Source of the DNA: Falcatimonas sp. MSJ-15
Lineage (GTDB): Bacteria; Bacillota; Clostridia; Lachnospirales; Lachnospiraceae
DNA: 64,000 bases
NCBI RefSeq assembly: GCF_018918265.1
Contig: NZ_JAHLQC010000003.1
Coordinates: 124,001-188,000, forward strand
Direction of reading: 5' to 3'
In this document: one piece after another, positions 8,606 to 20,945 of the stretch
Layout of the letters: each line of letters opens with the position of its first letter
Position numbering within the stretch: the first letter of the stretch is position 1
The notes under the pieces: model-generated
Seen by the model: the letters and a program-made list of their open reading frames with translations, nothing else
Database searches by the model: none
Told to the model about the DNA's origin: nothing
Translations under genes and position numbers: made by a program

Positions 8606-11600
8606 ATGGAGAAAAACAGAATGCATCCAGTCAAAGTTGGAAAAAGTATCAGGATGAGTTACTCTAGACAAAAAGAGGTTCTAGAGATGCCGAACCTGAT
8701 TGAGGTTCAGAAGAACTCATACCAGTGGTTTCTGGATGAAGGTTTAAAAGAAGTATTTGAAGATATATCTCCAATTGCTGATTACAGTGGTCATTTAAGT
8801 CTTGAATTCGTAGATTTTACACTTTGCGAAGACGATGTTAAGTATTCTATTGAAGAATGCAAGGAAAGAGATGCAACGTATGCTGCACCTTTAAAGGTTA
8901 GAGTTAGACTCTATAATAAGGAAAGCGATGAAATTAGTGAACATGAGATATTCATGGGCGATTTACCTCTTATGACTGCAACAGGTACATTCGTTATCAA
9001 CGGCGCAGAGAGAGTTATTGTTAGCCAGTTAGTTCGTTCTCCTGGTATATACTACGAGATAGGTCATGATAAGATTGGTAAGGAATTATATTCATGTACA
9101 GTTATTCCTAACCGTGGTGCATGGCTTGAATATGAGACAGATTCTAATGACATATTCTATGTGCGTGTAGACAGAACAAGAAAAGTACCTGTAACTGTTC
9201 TTATTAGAGCATTAGGTTATGGTACTAACGAGCAGATTATCGACCTGTTTGGTGAAGAACCTAAGATTATGGCAGCATTTGCTAAAGATCCATCAGATAA
9301 TTATCAGGATGGTCTTCTTGAATTATATAAGAAGATTAGACCGGGCGAACCACTTTCAGTAGATAGTGCAGAGAGCCTTATCAATGCGATGTTCTTCGAT
9401 CCAAGAAGATATGATCTTGCCAAAGTAGGTAGATACAAATTTAATAAAAAGTTACATCTTAAGAATAGAATCAGAGGACATGTTCTTGCTGATGATGTTA
9501 TAGATGAGACAACAGGAGAGGTTCTTGGCGAGAAGGATGCAATAGTAACAGAAGAGATGGCTATTGAGATCCAGAATGCGGGAGTTCCTTATGTATGGGT
9601 TAAGAATGAAGAGAGAAGAATTAAAGTTCTTTCTAACGTTATGGTTGATATTAAGCATTGGATTCCTGAACTTACAGATGAAGATCTTGTAACTCTTGGT
9701 ATTAATGAGAACGTATTCTATCCTGTATTAAAACAGATCTTAGAAGAAAATAATGGATTAGAAGAGATTAAGGAAGCAATCAAGAAGAATATTGCTGACT
9801 TAATTCCAAAACATATTACAACAGAAGATATTATCGCTACAATCAACTACAACATTCATCTTGAACATGGAGTTGGTACTAAAGATGATATCGATCACTT
9901 AGGTAACAGACGTATCAGAGCTGTTGGTGAATTACTTCAGAACCAGTATAGAATTGGTCTCTCAAGAATGGAAAGAGTTGTAAGAGAAAGAATGACAACT
10001 CAGGATTTAGATGGAATATCACCACAGTCATTAATTAATATTAAGCCAGTAACTGCAGCTGTTAAAGAATTCTTCGGAAGTTCACAGTTGTCACAGTTCA
10101 TGGATCAGAATAACCCTCTTGGTGAGTTAACACATAAGAGACGTCTTTCAGCATTAGGACCTGGTGGTCTTTCACGAGACAGAGCCGGATTCGAAGTTCG
10201 AGATGTTCACTATACTCACTACGGAAGAATGTGTCCTATCGAGACACCTGAAGGTCCTAACATCGGTTTAATTAACTCTCTTGCATCTTATGCAAGAATT
10301 AACCAGTATGGATTTATCGAAGCACCATATCGTGTTGTAGATAAGACAGATCCTAAGAATCCTAGAGTAACAGATGAAGTTAGATATCTTACAGCAGATG
10401 AAGAAGATAATTATTATGTAGCACAGGCTAATGCCGCTATTGATGAAGAAGGACATTTTGTTCGTAATTCAGTATCTGGACGTTTCAGAGAAGAGACAAC
10501 AGAATTTGAGAAGAGCAAGATTGACTTAATGGACGTATCTCCTAAGATGGTATTCTCAGTAGCTACATCAATGATTCCTTTCCTTCCTAATGATGATGCT
10601 AACCGAGCACTTATGGGATCTAACATGCAGCGTCAGGCGGTACCACTTCTTACAACAGAAGCTCCTGTTGTTGGTACAGGTATTGAAGCAAAAGCAGCTG
10701 TTGACTCAGGTGTATGTGTTGTTGCCAAGAATGCAGGTGTTGTTGAACGTTCAACATCCAAAGAGATTGTAATCAGAAGTGTAGATGGTAACAGAGATGT
10801 GTACAAACTTACTAAGTTCTCACGTTCTAACCAGAGTAACTGCTACAATCAGAGATCAATTGTATTCAAAGGTGATAAGATTGAAAAAGGTCAGGTTATC
10901 GCAGATGGACCTTCAACATCTAATGGTGAGATAGCCCTTGGTAAGAACCCACTTATCGGTTTCATGACATGGGAAGGTTATAACTATGAAGATGCTGTAT
11001 TACTTAGCGAGAGATTAGTAGAAGATGATGTATATACATCAATTCATATAGAAGAATATGAGGCAGAATCAAGAGATACTAAGCTTGGACCAGAAGAGAT
11101 TACAAGAGATGTTCCAGGTGTTGGTGATGATGCACTCAAAGACCTTGACGAAAGAGGTATCATAAGAATTGGTGCTGAAGTTCGTGCAGGTGATATACTT
11201 GTAGGTAAAGTTACACCAAAGGGTGAGACAGAACTTACAGCTGAAGAAAGACTCCTTAGAGCAATCTTTGGTGAAAAAGCAAGAGAAGTAAGAGATACTT
11301 CACTTAAAGTACCTCATGGTGAATATGGTATTATCGTTGATGCTAAAGTATTCACAAGAGAGAACGGAGATGAACTTCCACCAGGAGTTAACCAGACAGT
11401 TCGTATCTATATCGCTCAGAAGAGAAAGATCTCAGTTGGTGATAAGATGGCTGGTCGTCATGGTAACAAGGGTGTTGTTTCAAGAATACTTCCAGTAGAA
11501 GATATGCCATTCTTACCTAATGGACGTCCTCTTGATATAGTACTTAATCCACTTGGTGTGCCTTCACGAATGAACATCGGACAGGTCCTTGAGATTCATT

Positions 11601-12451
11601 TAAGTCTTGCTGCAAAAGCATTAGGATTTAATATATCAACTCCTGTATTCGATGGTGCAGATGAAGATGCAATTATGGATACACTTGATTTAGCTAATGA
11701 TTATGTTAATCTTGAGTGGGATGAATTCAAAGCAAAACATGAAGATACACTTAATCCAGAGATTATGGAATATCTTGGTAATCACCTTGAACATAGAGAA
11801 TTATGGAAAGGTGTTCCAATCTCAAGAGATGGTAAAGTAAGACTTCGTGATGGTAGAACAGGTGAATATTTTGACAGTCCTGTTACAATTGGTCACATGC
11901 ATTACTTAAAACTTCATCATCTTGTTGATGATAAGATCCATGCACGTTCAACTGGTCCTTACTCACTTGTTACACAGCAGCCACTTGGTGGTAAAGCACA
12001 GTTTGGTGGTCAGCGTTTTGGTGAGATGGAAGTTTGGGCACTTGAAGCTTATGGTGCATCATATACTTTACAGGAGATTCTTACAGTTAAGTCTGATGAT
12101 GTAATCGGACGTGTTAAGACATATGAAGCTATTATTAAGGGTGAGAATATCCCTGAACCAGGTATTCCTGAATCATTCAAGGTACTCTTAAAAGAACTTC
12201 AGTCATTAGCACTTGATGTAAAAGTACTTAAAGATGGCAACACAGAAGTTGACATTATGGAATCTGTTGATTATTCATCAGATGACACAAGAACTAACTT
12301 CGATGAAGATATGAAGTATGATGATAATTCACTTGCTGACAATGGATTCACACAGCAGGAATTTGACGGTGAAGAACTTGTTGACATAGATGATGATAAC
12401 ACAGACGAAGATTTATTTAGTGATTTTGAAGACGAATTTCCAGAAGAATAG
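8606..12451 (+). CDS. rpoB: RNA polymerase beta subunit
   Basis: 1281 residues from the ATG at 8606, preceded by AGGGGTGA; an in-frame GTG at 8549 has no ribosome binding site. Hallmarks: the rifampicin region [31 protein letters not shown] (around residue 490), the conserved [13 protein letters not shown], and the C-terminal [18 protein letters not shown]. The last ~55 residues are strongly acidic, as in related Clostridia. No frameshift or missing motif. It pairs with rpoC 19 bases downstream. Confidence 0.98.
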   Translation: MEKNRMHPVKVGKSIRMSYSRQKEVLEMPNLIEVQKNSYQWFLDEGLKEVFEDISPIADYSGHLSLEFVDFTLCEDDVKYSIEECKERDATYAAPLKVRVRLYNKESDEISEHEIFMGDLPLMTATGTFVINGAERVIVSQLVRSPGIYYEIGHDKIGKELYSCTVIPNRGAWLEYETDSNDIFYVRVDRTRKVPVTVLIRALGYGTNEQIIDLFGEEPKIMAAFAKDPSDNYQDGLLELYKKIRPGEPLSVDSAESLINAMFFDPRRYDLAKVGRYKFNKKLHLKNRIRGHVLADDVIDETTGEVLGEKDAIVTEEMAIEIQNAGVPYVWVKNEERRIKVLSNVMVDIKHWIPELTDEDLVTLGINENVFYPVLKQILEENNGLEEIKEAIKKNIADLIPKHITTEDIIATINYNIHLEHGVGTKDDIDHLGNRRIRAVGELLQNQYRIGLSRMERVVRERMTTQDLDGISPQSLINIKPVTAAVKEFFGSSQLSQFMDQNNPLGELTHKRRLSALGPGGLSRDRAGFEVRDVHYTHYGRMCPIETPEGPNIGLINSLASYARINQYGFIEAPYRVVDKTDPKNPRVTDEVRYLTADEEDNYYVAQANAAIDEEGHFVRNSVSGRFREETTEFEKSKIDLMDVSPKMVFSVATSMIPFLPNDDANRALMGSNMQRQAVPLLTTEAPVVGTGIEAKAAVDSGVCVVAKNAGVVERSTSKEIVIRSVDGNRDVYKLTKFSRSNQSNCYNQRSIVFKGDKIEKGQVIADGPSTSNGEIALGKNPLIGFMTWEGYNYEDAVLLSERLVEDDVYTSIHIEEYEAESRDTKLGPEEITRDVPGVGDDALKDLDERGIIRIGAEVRAGDILVGKVTPKGETELTAEERLLRAIFGEKAREVRDTSLKVPHGEYGIIVDAKVFTRENGDELPPGVNQTVRIYIAQKRKISVGDKMAGRHGNKGVVSRILPVEDMPFLPNGRPLDIVLNPLGVPSRMNIGQVLEIHLSLAAKALGFNISTPVFDGADEDAIMDTLDLANDYVNLEWDEFKAKHEDTLNPEIMEYLGNHLEHRELWKGVPISRDGKVRLRDGRTGEYFDSPVTIGHMHYLKLHHLVDDKIHARSTGPYSLVTQQPLGGKAQFGGQRFGEMEVWALEAYGASYTLQEILTVKSDDVIGRVKTYEAIIKGENIPEPGIPESFKVLLKELQSLALDVKVLKDGNTEVDIMESVDYSSDDTRTNFDEDMKYDDNSLADNGFTQQEFDGEELVDIDDDNTDEDLFSDFEDEFPEE

Positions 12452-12470
12452 TTAGAAGGGAGTGCCAGTA

Positions 12471-15400
12471 ATGCAGGATAACAATAATAATGAAGCATAT
12501 CAACCTATGACGTTTGATGCAATTAAGATTGGTCTTGCTTCACCTGAAAAGATTCTTGAGTGGTCAAGAGGCGAAGTTAAGAAGCCCGAAACAATTAATT
12601 ATAGAACATTAAAACCAGAAAGAGACGGTCTGTTCTGTGAAAGAATATTTGGACCAAGTAAAGACTGGGAATGTCATTGTGGTAAATATAAAAAGATTAG
12701 ATATAAAGGTGTAATTTGTGACAGATGTGGTGTTGAAGTTACTAAAGCAAGTGTACGTCGTGAACGTATGGGACATATCAAACTTGCTGCACCTGTATCA
12801 CATATCTGGTATTTCAAGGGAATCCCAAGCCGTATGGGATTAATCCTTGATATATCACCTAGAACACTTGAAAAAGTATTATACTTTGCAAACTATATTG
12901 TCCTTGATAAGGGCAATACAGATTTGCAGTATAAACAGGTTCTTTCAGAAAGAGAATTCAAGGATGCTTATGACAAATGGGGTAATAACTTCAGAGTTGG
13001 CATGGGCGCAGAAGCTATTAAAGAATTATTAGTAGCAATTGACTTAGAAAAAGAATCACAGGAACTTATGAGAGATCTTGAAGATTCATCAGGACAGAAG
13101 AGAGCAAGAATAATCAAGAGACTTGAAGTGGTTGAAGCATTCAGAGAATCAGGTAACAGACCAGAATGGATGATCCTTGATTATATTCCTGTAATTCCAC
13201 CAGATCTTAGACCTATGGTACAGCTCGATGGTGGTAGATTTGCAACTTCTGACTTAAATGATCTTTACAGAAGAATCATTAATAGAAATAACCGTCTTCA
13301 GAGACTTTTAGAGTTAGGTGCTCCTGACATTATTGTTCGTAATGAGAAGAGAATGTTACAGGAAGCTGTAGATGCTCTTATAGATAATGGTAGAAGAGGA
13401 CGTCCTGTAACAGGTCCTGGTAACAGAGCACTCAAATCTCTGTCAGACATGTTAAAGGGTAAACAGGGACGTTTCCGTCAGAACTTACTTGGTAAACGAG
13501 TTGACTATTCAGGTCGATCAGTTATCGTTGTAGGACCAGAACTTAAGATATACCAGTGTGGTCTTCCAAAAGAGATGGCTATCGAATTATTTAAGCCATT
13601 CGTTATGAAAGAGTTAGTTGCTAATGGAACAGCTCACAATATTAAAAATGCTAAGAAGATGGTAGAGAGACTTGAGACAGAAGTATGGGATGTACTTGAA
13701 GATGTAATTAAAGAACATCCAGTAATGCTTAACCGTGCTCCTACACTTCATAGACTTGGTATTCAGGCATTTGAACCAATCCTTGTAGAAGGTAAAGCTA
13801 TTAAGTTACATCCACTTGTATGTACAGCTTTCAATGCCGATTTCGATGGTGACCAGATGGCTGTGCATCTTCCACTTTCAGTTGAAGCACAGGCAGAATG
13901 TAGATTCTTACTTCTCTCACCTAACAACCTCTTAAAACCATCAGATGGTGGTCCTGTTGCCGTTCCTTCACAGGATATGGTACTTGGTATCTACTATTTA
14001 ACACAGGAGAGACCAAATGTTACAGGTGAAGGTAAATTCTTTAAGAGTGTTAATGAAGCAATGCTTGCTTACGAGAATCAGGTAATTACACTTCATTCAA
14101 GAATTAAAGTTAAGAATACAAGAACATTACCAGACGGAAGAACAGTTACAGGTATTACAGAGTCAACACTTGGTAGATTCTTATTCAATGAGATTCTCCC
14201 ACAGGATCTTGGATTCGTAGATAGAACAGATCCAGCTAATGATTTAAAACTTGAAGTTGATTTCCATGTTGGTAAGAAACAGTTAAAGAAGATACTTGAA
14301 AAAGTTATTAATACACATGGTGCATCAAAGACTGCAGAAGTTCTTGATGATATCAAAGCTATGGGTTACAAATATTCAACTAGAGCAGCTATGACAGTTT
14401 CTATTTCAGAGATGGAAGTGCCAAAGCAGAAGAAAGAATTAATATCTAATGCAGAAGCTACAGTTGAGAAGATTATGAGAAACTTCAGACGTGGTCTTAT
14501 CACAGAAGAAGAACGTTATAAAGAAGTTGTTGAGACATGGAAAGTTACTGATGATGAGCTTACACATGCACTTTTATCAGGACTTGATAAGTACAATAAC
14601 ATCTTCATGATGGCTGACTCTGGTGCACGAGGATCAGATAAGCAGATCAAACAGCTTGCCGGTATGCGAGGACTTATGGCAGATACATCAGGACGTACTA
14701 TCGAACTTCCTATCAAGTCTAACTTCCGAGAAGGACTTGATGTACTGGAATACTTCATCTCAGCTCATGGAGCTAGAAAAGGACTTTCAGATACAGCACT
14801 TCGTACAGCCGATTCAGGATACTTAACAAGACGTCTTGTTGACGTATCACAGGAACTTATTGTTCGTCAGATAGACTGTTGCGAAGGTAAAGAGATTCCA
14901 GGTATGTGGGTTAAAGCATTCATGGATGCTAATGAGACAATCGAAAGTCTTGAAGATAGAATATCAGGAAGATTCGCAGCTGAGACAATCACAGATGATA
15001 ATGGTGAAGTGCTTGTAAAAGCTAATCACATGATTACACCAAGAAGAGCAGCTAAGATCGTAAAATATCTGAATGCTCTTGAGAATAAAGATGCAGAAGT
15101 TAAGATTAGAACAATCTTAACATGTAAGTCACATGTAGGTATCTGTGCTAAATGTTACGGAGCTAACATGGCTACAGGTCAGGCAGTTCAGGTAGGTGAA
15201 GCTGTTGGTATTATCGCAGCTCAGTCAATCGGTGAACCTGGTACACAGCTTACAATGCGTACGTTCCATACTGGTGGTGTTGCCGGTGGTGATATCACAC
15301 AAGGTCTTCCTCGAGTAGAAGAACTCTTCGAGGCAAGAAAACCAAAGGGACTTGCAATTATCGCAGAATTCGGCGGTGTTGCTGAACTTAAAGATACTAA

Positions 15401-16142
15401 GAAAAAACGTGAAGTTATAATAACAGATCATGAAACAGGTAACTCTAAGGCATATTTAATACCTTATGGTTCAAGAATCAAAGTAACTGATGGTGCAGTA
15501 CTTGAAGCCGGTGATGAACTTACAGAAGGTAGTATCAATCCACATGACCTCTTAAAGATTAAGGGTGTTCGTGCAGTACAGGATTACATGATTCGTGAAG
15601 TTCAGAGAGTATACCGCTTACAGGGTGTTGATATCAACGATAAGCATATCGAAGTTATCGTTAGACAGATGCTTAAGAAGATTAAGATTGAAGAAAGTGG
15701 AGATTCAGAATATCTTCCAGGTACATCAGTTGACGTACTTGACTTCAATGAGACTAACGAAGAACTTAGAGAAAAGGGATTAAAAGAAGCAGAAGGTACG
15801 CAGGTAATGCTTGGTATTACTAAGGCATCTCTTGCAACTAACTCATTCTTATCAGCAGCTTCATTCCAGGAGACTACTAAAGTTCTTACTGAAGCAGCTA
15901 TTAATGGTAAGGTTGACCCTCTTATCGGTCTTAAAGAGAACGTTCTTATCGGTCAGCTTATCCCAGCTGGTACAGGTATGAAGAGATACAGAAATGTAAA
16001 ACTTGATACAGATATCAACGAGACAGATGAATTAATGTTCACAGAAGATTTTGATGAATTATCTTTTGCAGATGATGTACAGAATTCAGAAACAACTGCT
16101 GATGCAGATGCAGTAAAGCCTGAAGATACAACAGAAGAATAG
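12471..16142 (+). CDS. rpoC: RNA polymerase beta' subunit
   Basis: 1223 residues from ATG 12471 behind AAGGGAG; the in-frame GTG at 12462 overlaps that site. The N-terminal zinc ribbon [20 protein letters not shown], the catalytic [12 protein letters not shown] with the three Mg-binding aspartates (about residues 460-470), and the second zinc site ([13 protein letters not shown]) are intact. The bridge-helix/trigger-loop region [21 protein letters not shown] is present. Acidic tail. In many Firmicutes rpsL-rpsG follow rpoC; here the operon ends. Confidence 0.98.
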   Translation: MQDNNNNEAYQPMTFDAIKIGLASPEKILEWSRGEVKKPETINYRTLKPERDGLFCERIFGPSKDWECHCGKYKKIRYKGVICDRCGVEVTKASVRRERMGHIKLAAPVSHIWYFKGIPSRMGLILDISPRTLEKVLYFANYIVLDKGNTDLQYKQVLSEREFKDAYDKWGNNFRVGMGAEAIKELLVAIDLEKESQELMRDLEDSSGQKRARIIKRLEVVEAFRESGNRPEWMILDYIPVIPPDLRPMVQLDGGRFATSDLNDLYRRIINRNNRLQRLLELGAPDIIVRNEKRMLQEAVDALIDNGRRGRPVTGPGNRALKSLSDMLKGKQGRFRQNLLGKRVDYSGRSVIVVGPELKIYQCGLPKEMAIELFKPFVMKELVANGTAHNIKNAKKMVERLETEVWDVLEDVIKEHPVMLNRAPTLHRLGIQAFEPILVEGKAIKLHPLVCTAFNADFDGDQMAVHLPLSVEAQAECRFLLLSPNNLLKPSDGGPVAVPSQDMVLGIYYLTQERPNVTGEGKFFKSVNEAMLAYENQVITLHSRIKVKNTRTLPDGRTVTGITESTLGRFLFNEILPQDLGFVDRTDPANDLKLEVDFHVGKKQLKKILEKVINTHGASKTAEVLDDIKAMGYKYSTRAAMTVSISEMEVPKQKKELISNAEATVEKIMRNFRRGLITEEERYKEVVETWKVTDDELTHALLSGLDKYNNIFMMADSGARGSDKQIKQLAGMRGLMADTSGRTIELPIKSNFREGLDVLEYFISAHGARKGLSDTALRTADSGYLTRRLVDVSQELIVRQIDCCEGKEIPGMWVKAFMDANETIESLEDRISGRFAAETITDDNGEVLVKANHMITPRRAAKIVKYLNALENKDAEVKIRTILTCKSHVGICAKCYGANMATGQAVQVGEAVGIIAAQSIGEPGTQLTMRTFHTGGVAGGDITQGLPRVEELFEARKPKGLAIIAEFGGVAELKDTKKKREVIITDHETGNSKAYLIPYGSRIKVTDGAVLEAGDELTEGSINPHDLLKIKGVRAVQDYMIREVQRVYRLQGVDINDKHIEVIVRQMLKKIKIEESGDSEYLPGTSVDVLDFNETNEELREKGLKEAEGTQVMLGITKASLATNSFLSAASFQETTKVLTEAAINGKVDPLIGLKENVLIGQLIPAGTGMKRYRNVKLDTDINETDELMFTEDFDELSFADDVQNSETTADADAVKPEDTTEE

Positions 16143-16186
16143 AATATATAGTATATATCAGAATGTAATATGCTGATATATACAGC

Positions 16187-16236
16187 AAATGCCACACTTT
16201 ACAGTCGGAATAGACTTGTAGGGTGTGGCATTTTTT
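16187..16236 (+). terminator. Terminator after rpoC
   Basis: AAATGCCACAC (16187-16197) pairs with GTGTGGCATTT (16223-16233), with a further imperfect stem inside and six T. A second hairpin, TATATATCAG / CTGATATATA (16152-16181), lies just upstream. Confidence 0.85.
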
Positions 16237-16384
16237 ATGTCTATAAAAACTCTCTAAATAAATTCTAAACACTTTCCGATACACATTGTAGTTAATGGTC
16301 ACACATACAGAAGAAGTTAATTATAAGGCTGAAACTGTTAGAAAACGTATATTGACTTGAATATTACATTGGAGGGACAGAATC

Positions 16385-16495
16385 ATGAAGGATAGGTTAT
16401 TAAATGCAATTAGATATAAAACATTCATAGATAATCCGAGATATCTCAATCTCTATGTAAACCACAATGAAGAAAAAATAGTATACGACCAATAG
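16385..16495 (+). CDS. Possible 36-residue small protein
   Basis: ATG behind GGAGGGAC (16371-16378) opens a 36-codon frame MKDRLLNAIRYKTF...VYDQ ending in TAG. A terminator-like hairpin follows at once (16503-16528). It sits alone between two terminators, which favours a real short transcript. No family is recognised and it could be chance. Confidence 0.4.
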   Translation: MKDRLLNAIRYKTFIDNPRYLNLYVNHNEEKIVYDQ

Positions 16496-16502
16496 AAATA
16501 AG

Positions 16503-16528
16503 CCACAATAAAAAATTGTGGATTTTTT
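16503..16528 (+). terminator. Terminator after the small ORF
   Basis: CCACAAT (16503-16509), five-base loop, ATTGTGG (16515-16521), then ATTTTTT. Confidence 0.65.
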
Positions 16529-16644
16529 AGATCTAAAAAATATGGGGATATAACAATGTGTGACAGTTATGCGTGAGAATAAAAGAATTATATAGGACAA
16601 TATTTATAAGTGTTATTACTAGGCAGAATGAGGAGGATTAAGAT

Positions 16645-17646
16645 ATGCTAAATGGAAAAACAATATTGATTACAGGTGGAACAGGTTCATTTGGTAATCA
16701 TTTTGTGGATTATGTGTTAAAGCACTATACACCAAAAAAAATCATCATCTATTCGAGAGATGAATTTAAACAATTCAATATGGCTAATAAATATAAAGAA
16801 TATAAAGATATATTTAGATTCTTTATTGGAGATGTAAGAGATAAAGAAAGATTTACAAGAGCTTTAAATGGTGTTGATTATGTTATACATGCAGCTGCAT
16901 TGAAACAGGTTCCGGCATGTGAGTATAATCCTATGGAAGCTGTAAAGACAAATATTAATGGTGCAATGAATATTGTTGACGCAGTATTAGATTCACCAAG
17001 TGTTAAGAAAGTTGTAGCTTTATCAACAGATAAAGCAGTTAATCCGGTTAACTTATATGGTGGAACAAAACTTGTATCAGATAAACTATTCATAGCAGCT
17101 AATTCATATGTTGGTGATAGAGATCTTACATTTTCGGTTGTCAGATATGGTAATGTTGCAGGAAGTAGAGGCTCTGTAATACCATTCTTTCAGAACATTA
17201 TTGATAATGGTGGTAGAGAGTTACCTATAACCGATTACAGAATGACAAGATTCTGGATAAGCCTTGAACAGGGAGTTGAACTAGTTATTAAGGCATTACA
17301 GGATTCTCATGGTGGAGAGACTTTCATATCTAAGATACCATCATTCAAGATAACAGACCTCGCACAGGCTATGTTACCAGGATGTGAGATGCCGGAAGTT
17401 GGAATAAGAGAAGGCGAAAAATTACATGAGATTATGGTAACAAAGGAAGATTCAGCTACTACTTATGAATATGATAAGCATTATATTATATATCCACATT
17501 ATAGTTGGTGGGCTGGAAGCAGTAAAGTTCTATCTGGTGGCAAAAAAGTGCCGGAGGGATTTGAATATAGTTCTGGAAATAATAAAGAATGGCTTAGTGT
17601 GGAACAGATACAGGAATTGTTAAAATCAAAAGATATTTTTCATTAA
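16645..17646 (+). CDS. pseB: UDP-GlcNAc 4,6-dehydratase (inverting), pseudaminic acid pathway
   Basis: 333 residues. N-terminal Rossmann motif LITGGTGSFG (residues ~8-17), then YSRDEFKQ and GDVRDKERF typical of PseB/FlaA1-type dehydratases, and ALSTDKAVNPVNLYGGTKLVSDK, in which the usual SDR tyrosine is Y and K follows. It converts UDP-GlcNAc to the 4-keto-6-deoxy-L-arabino sugar, the first step towards pseudaminic acid. First gene of an operon running to about 27.2 kb; the RBS is GAGGAGG. Confidence 0.92.
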   Translation: MLNGKTILITGGTGSFGNHFVDYVLKHYTPKKIIIYSRDEFKQFNMANKYKEYKDIFRFFIGDVRDKERFTRALNGVDYVIHAAALKQVPACEYNPMEAVKTNINGAMNIVDAVLDSPSVKKVVALSTDKAVNPVNLYGGTKLVSDKLFIAANSYVGDRDLTFSVVRYGNVAGSRGSVIPFFQNIIDNGGRELPITDYRMTRFWISLEQGVELVIKALQDSHGGETFISKIPSFKITDLAQAMLPGCEMPEVGIREGEKLHEIMVTKEDSATTYEYDKHYIIYPHYSWWAGSSKVLSGGKKVPEGFEYSSGNNKEWLSVEQIQELLKSKDIFH

Positions 17647-17702
17647 TAGTTAATTAGAAAATATTAATTAGGTTATGCTTTTTGATTATTAGGAGGAATA
17701 AT

Positions 17703-18821
17703 ATGTACATACCATACGGAACACAGTCAATTTCAGAAGAAGATATTCAGGCAGTGGTTAATGTACTGCGTTCTGATTATCTTACAACAGGACCATCAGT
17801 TGGAGAATTTGAGAAAAAAGTAGCAGACTATATAGGAGCAAAACATGCAGTTGCAATATCTAATGGAACGGCAGCGCTTCATGCTGCTTGCTTTGCGGCT
17901 GGTGTTGGTAAGGGAGATGAAGTAATAACAACTCCTATTACATTTGCAGCATCATCAAATTGTGCATTTTATTGTGGAGCAACACCAGTTTTTGCAGATA
18001 TAGAAGCTGATACCTATAACATATCTCCAGAAGATATAGAACGTAAGATTACAGCTAATACAAAGGCTATAATTCCTGTTCATTACACAGGTCAGCCATG
18101 TGATATGGATAAGATTATGGATATAGCTAAGAGACACAATCTTATAGTTATTCAGGATGCGGCTCATGCACTTGGTGCAGATTATAAGGGGAAGAAGATA
18201 GGAAGTTTTGGAGATATGACCACATTTAGTTTCCATCCGGTTAAACATATAACCACAGGTGAGGGTGGAATGATAATGACTAATGATGATGAATTATATA
18301 AAAAACTTATGCTATTTAGATCACATGGAATTACGAGAGATCCTGAATTATTGCTTAATAATGAGGGTGGTTGGTACTATGAACAACAGGAACTTGGCTA
18401 TAATTATAGGATTACGGATATGCAATGTGCACTTGGCATATCACAGATGAACAGATTGGATGAATTTGTTAAGAGAAGACGTGAACTTGTAGCGAGATAT
18501 AATAAGGCATTTGAAAATGTCAAAAATGTAACAATACCATTTACAAAAGAGGGATGTAACAGCAGTTGGCATCTATATGTTGTTCAGGTTAATAACAGAA
18601 AAGAAGTATATGATAAGTTACATGAAGCAGGGATTGGTGTTAATGTGCATTATATTCCTGTATATAAGCATCCTTATTATCAGCAGAACGGATATGATAA
18701 GGTATGCTGTCCTAATGCAGAGGAATTGTATAAGCATATATTGAGTCTGCCATTGTATCCGAAACTTACAGATGAACAGCAGGATTATGTAATTGAAAAA
18801 GTAATTGAATTTGCAAAATAA
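17703..18821 (+). CDS. pseC: UDP-4-amino-4,6-dideoxy-N-acetyl-altrosamine transaminase
   Basis: 372 residues from ATG 17703 behind AGGAGG; the TTG at 17682 is rejected. A DegT/DnrJ/EryC1 PLP aminotransferase: ISNGTAALHAAC, the VIQDAAHALGADYKGKKIG aspartate region, and the PLP-lysine motif TTFSFHPVKHITTGEGG. The PHxYGTQSI-like start (IPYGTQSISEEDI) matches PseC. Second enzyme of pseudaminic acid synthesis. The next gene begins 19 bases downstream. Confidence 0.9.
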   Translation: MYIPYGTQSISEEDIQAVVNVLRSDYLTTGPSVGEFEKKVADYIGAKHAVAISNGTAALHAACFAAGVGKGDEVITTPITFAASSNCAFYCGATPVFADIEADTYNISPEDIERKITANTKAIIPVHYTGQPCDMDKIMDIAKRHNLIVIQDAAHALGADYKGKKIGSFGDMTTFSFHPVKHITTGEGGMIMTNDDELYKKLMLFRSHGITRDPELLLNNEGGWYYEQQELGYNYRITDMQCALGISQMNRLDEFVKRRRELVARYNKAFENVKNVTIPFTKEGCNSSWHLYVVQVNNRKEVYDKLHEAGIGVNVHYIPVYKHPYYQQNGYDKVCCPNAEELYKHILSLPLYPKLTDEQQDYVIEKVIEFAK

Positions 18822-18840
18822 AATAGTAGGGGGAGTATTA

Positions 18841-19887
18841 ATGAATAAAGAAATTAAGATTGAAAATCATGTAATATCAGAAAACAGTCCAACGTATATA
18901 GTTGCAGAAATGTCTGCTAATCATAATATGGACTTTAATCGAGCTAAAGAGATAATAAAGGCAGCTAAAGAATCTGGTGCAGATGCAATTAAAATACAGA
19001 CATATACTCCGGATACTATTACGATAGATAGTGATATGCCTGCATTTAGAACAAAGGGAATATGGGAAGGACGTACACTATATGAATTATATGGAAAAGC
19101 TTATACTCCATGGGAATGGCAGCGAGATTTGAGAGACTATGCAAGAGAACTTGAAATAGATTTTTTTTCATCACCATTTGATCTTACAGCAGTAGATTTT
19201 CTTGAAGATTTAGAAGTTCCGGCATATAAGATTGCATCATTTGAGATAAATGATATTCCATTTATTAGAAAAATAGCACAAAAGGGAAAGCCAATTATAA
19301 TGTCAACGGGAATAGCTCATCTTGAAGATATAGATTTAGCAGTTAGAACATGTAAAAAAGAGAAAAATGAAAATGTTATTCTTTTAAAGTGTATTTCAGC
19401 ATATCCAGCACCTTATGAGAATATGAACCTTAAAGTTATTCCTAATATGGCAGAGACTTTTGATTGTATATGTGGATTATCTGATCACTCAATGGGAAGT
19501 GAAATAGCGGTATGTGCTGTTGGACTTGGAGCGAAAGTTATAGAGAAACACTTTACGATTAGGCGTGCAGATGGTGGTGAAGATTCAAAATTTTCAATGG
19601 AACCACATGAATTTGAAAAAATGGTGAATGAGATCCGTAATGTCGAAAAAGCCTTAGGAAAAGTCACATATGAATTAAATGAAGCACAGATGGAGAGTAG
19701 GATATTTTCAAGATCACTATTCGTAGTAGAAGATGTTAAAGCTGGTGAAATATTTACATCAGAGAATGTAAGATCTATACGTCCCGGAATAGGAATGCAT
19801 ACTAAGTATTGGGATGATGTACTTGGAAAGAAAGCAAGGTGTGATGTAAAAAAAGGAACACCAATGGATTGGAAATATATAGAATAA
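18841..19887 (+). CDS. pseI: Pseudaminic acid synthase
   Basis: 348 residues from ATG 18841 (GGGGGAG upstream). NeuB-type TIM barrel with VAEMSANHNMDFNRAKEII at the start, KIASFEINDIPFIRKIA, and GLSDHSMGSEIAVCAVGLGAKVIEKHFT. The C-terminal SAF/antifreeze-like domain begins about residue 285 (SRSLFVVEDVKAGEI). It condenses the 6-deoxy-altrose intermediate with phosphoenolpyruvate. NeuB homologues can make legionaminic acid, but pseB, pseC and pseG beside it favour pseudaminic acid. Confidence 0.9.
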   Translation: MNKEIKIENHVISENSPTYIVAEMSANHNMDFNRAKEIIKAAKESGADAIKIQTYTPDTITIDSDMPAFRTKGIWEGRTLYELYGKAYTPWEWQRDLRDYARELEIDFFSSPFDLTAVDFLEDLEVPAYKIASFEINDIPFIRKIAQKGKPIIMSTGIAHLEDIDLAVRTCKKEKNENVILLKCISAYPAPYENMNLKVIPNMAETFDCICGLSDHSMGSEIAVCAVGLGAKVIEKHFTIRRADGGEDSKFSMEPHEFEKMVNEIRNVEKALGKVTYELNEAQMESRIFSRSLFVVEDVKAGEIFTSENVRSIRPGIGMHTKYWDDVLGKKARCDVKKGTPMDWKYIE

Positions 19888-19899
19888 AGGGGAATAAGA

Positions 19900-20943
19900 A
19901 TGACAGATTTGGAACAGGAGTTATGCAAAATATATGGAAAAAAGTATTCTGTATTTACAGGGAGTGGAACAACTGCAATATATTTGGCATTAAAGGCTTT
20001 AGGTACAGAACATAAAAAAATTATATTTCCAGCAATATCATGTACAAACCCTGTGAACGCAGCAATAGCAGCTGGTTGCGAAATCGATTTTTGCGATGTA
20101 AATTTATCTAATTATACAATGGATTTAGAGTATTTAAGTACAATGTTAGAAAAAGAAAAATATGAGGTTGTTGTGCCAACACATATATATGGGCATTTTT
20201 GTAATATGAGTGATTTAAAAACTATATGTGAACGACATAATATTAAGATACTAGAAGATGCAGCACAGACATCATATTTATCTGGTGGAGATATATCAAT
20301 TACTAGTTTTGGACATACGAAGATATATGAAACGCAATGTGGTGGCGGAGCAGCATTTACAGATAATATAGAGTTATACTTAAAAATGAAAGAGATAGTA
20401 GGTCTATTGCCATTAAAACCATATGATATTAATGATAGATTTAATAAATATCGTGAAGAATATTATAAAATAGTACATAGCAAAGACAGTACAGATAAAA
20501 AGAATATAAAAATGCGGGAATTACAAATAAGCAATGCATTTTCATTTATATATCATATGGATGAAAATTCAGAATTATTGCAAAGACTATATTATAAAGA
20601 TGAAATTAATAAAATGCGACAAACGAAACAGCTGATATATTGTAGTAATTTGAATAAAAAATATATAAGCATACCTAATGTTCAGTTTGACAAAGAAGTT
20701 GTATGGCGTTTTTCTTTTTTGTATTTAAAGGATAGAGATAAATTATTAGAGAATGTTAGAGAACTTAATATAGATATTAGTAATTGGTATCCTTCATTAG
20801 CAATGATTTATAAAAATCAAAAGATGAAAAATGCAGATATAGTTAGTGATAAGATAGTAAATTTATGGGTATCGGAAGAACATAACGTAGAACAAATAAT
20901 TGAAGAAATTAAAAAAATCAATAGATGTATGGAGGAAGAATAG
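19900..20943 (+). CDS. DegT/DnrJ/EryC1-family aminotransferase-like protein
   Basis: 347 residues. The fold of sugar aminotransferases is clear: VFTGSGTTAIYLALKAL, IIFPAISCTNPVNAAIAAGCEIDFCDV, ILEDAAQTSYL and SFGHTKIYETQCGGGAAF, where the lysine in HTK is the candidate PLP lysine. It is divergent from pseC (about the expected length but weakly conserved in its second half), so it is a second, distinct aminotransferase in the operon. It may install an amino group on a pseudaminic acid derivative or another sugar; the substrate is unknown. Confidence 0.75.
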   Translation: MTDLEQELCKIYGKKYSVFTGSGTTAIYLALKALGTEHKKIIFPAISCTNPVNAAIAAGCEIDFCDVNLSNYTMDLEYLSTMLEKEKYEVVVPTHIYGHFCNMSDLKTICERHNIKILEDAAQTSYLSGGDISITSFGHTKIYETQCGGGAAFTDNIELYLKMKEIVGLLPLKPYDINDRFNKYREEYYKIVHSKDSTDKKNIKMRELQISNAFSFIYHMDENSELLQRLYYKDEINKMRQTKQLIYCSNLNKKYISIPNVQFDKEVVWRFSFLYLKDRDKLLENVRELNIDISNWYPSLAMIYKNQKMKNADIVSDKIVNLWVSEEHNVEQIIEEIKKINRCMEEE

Positions 20944-20945
20944 TT

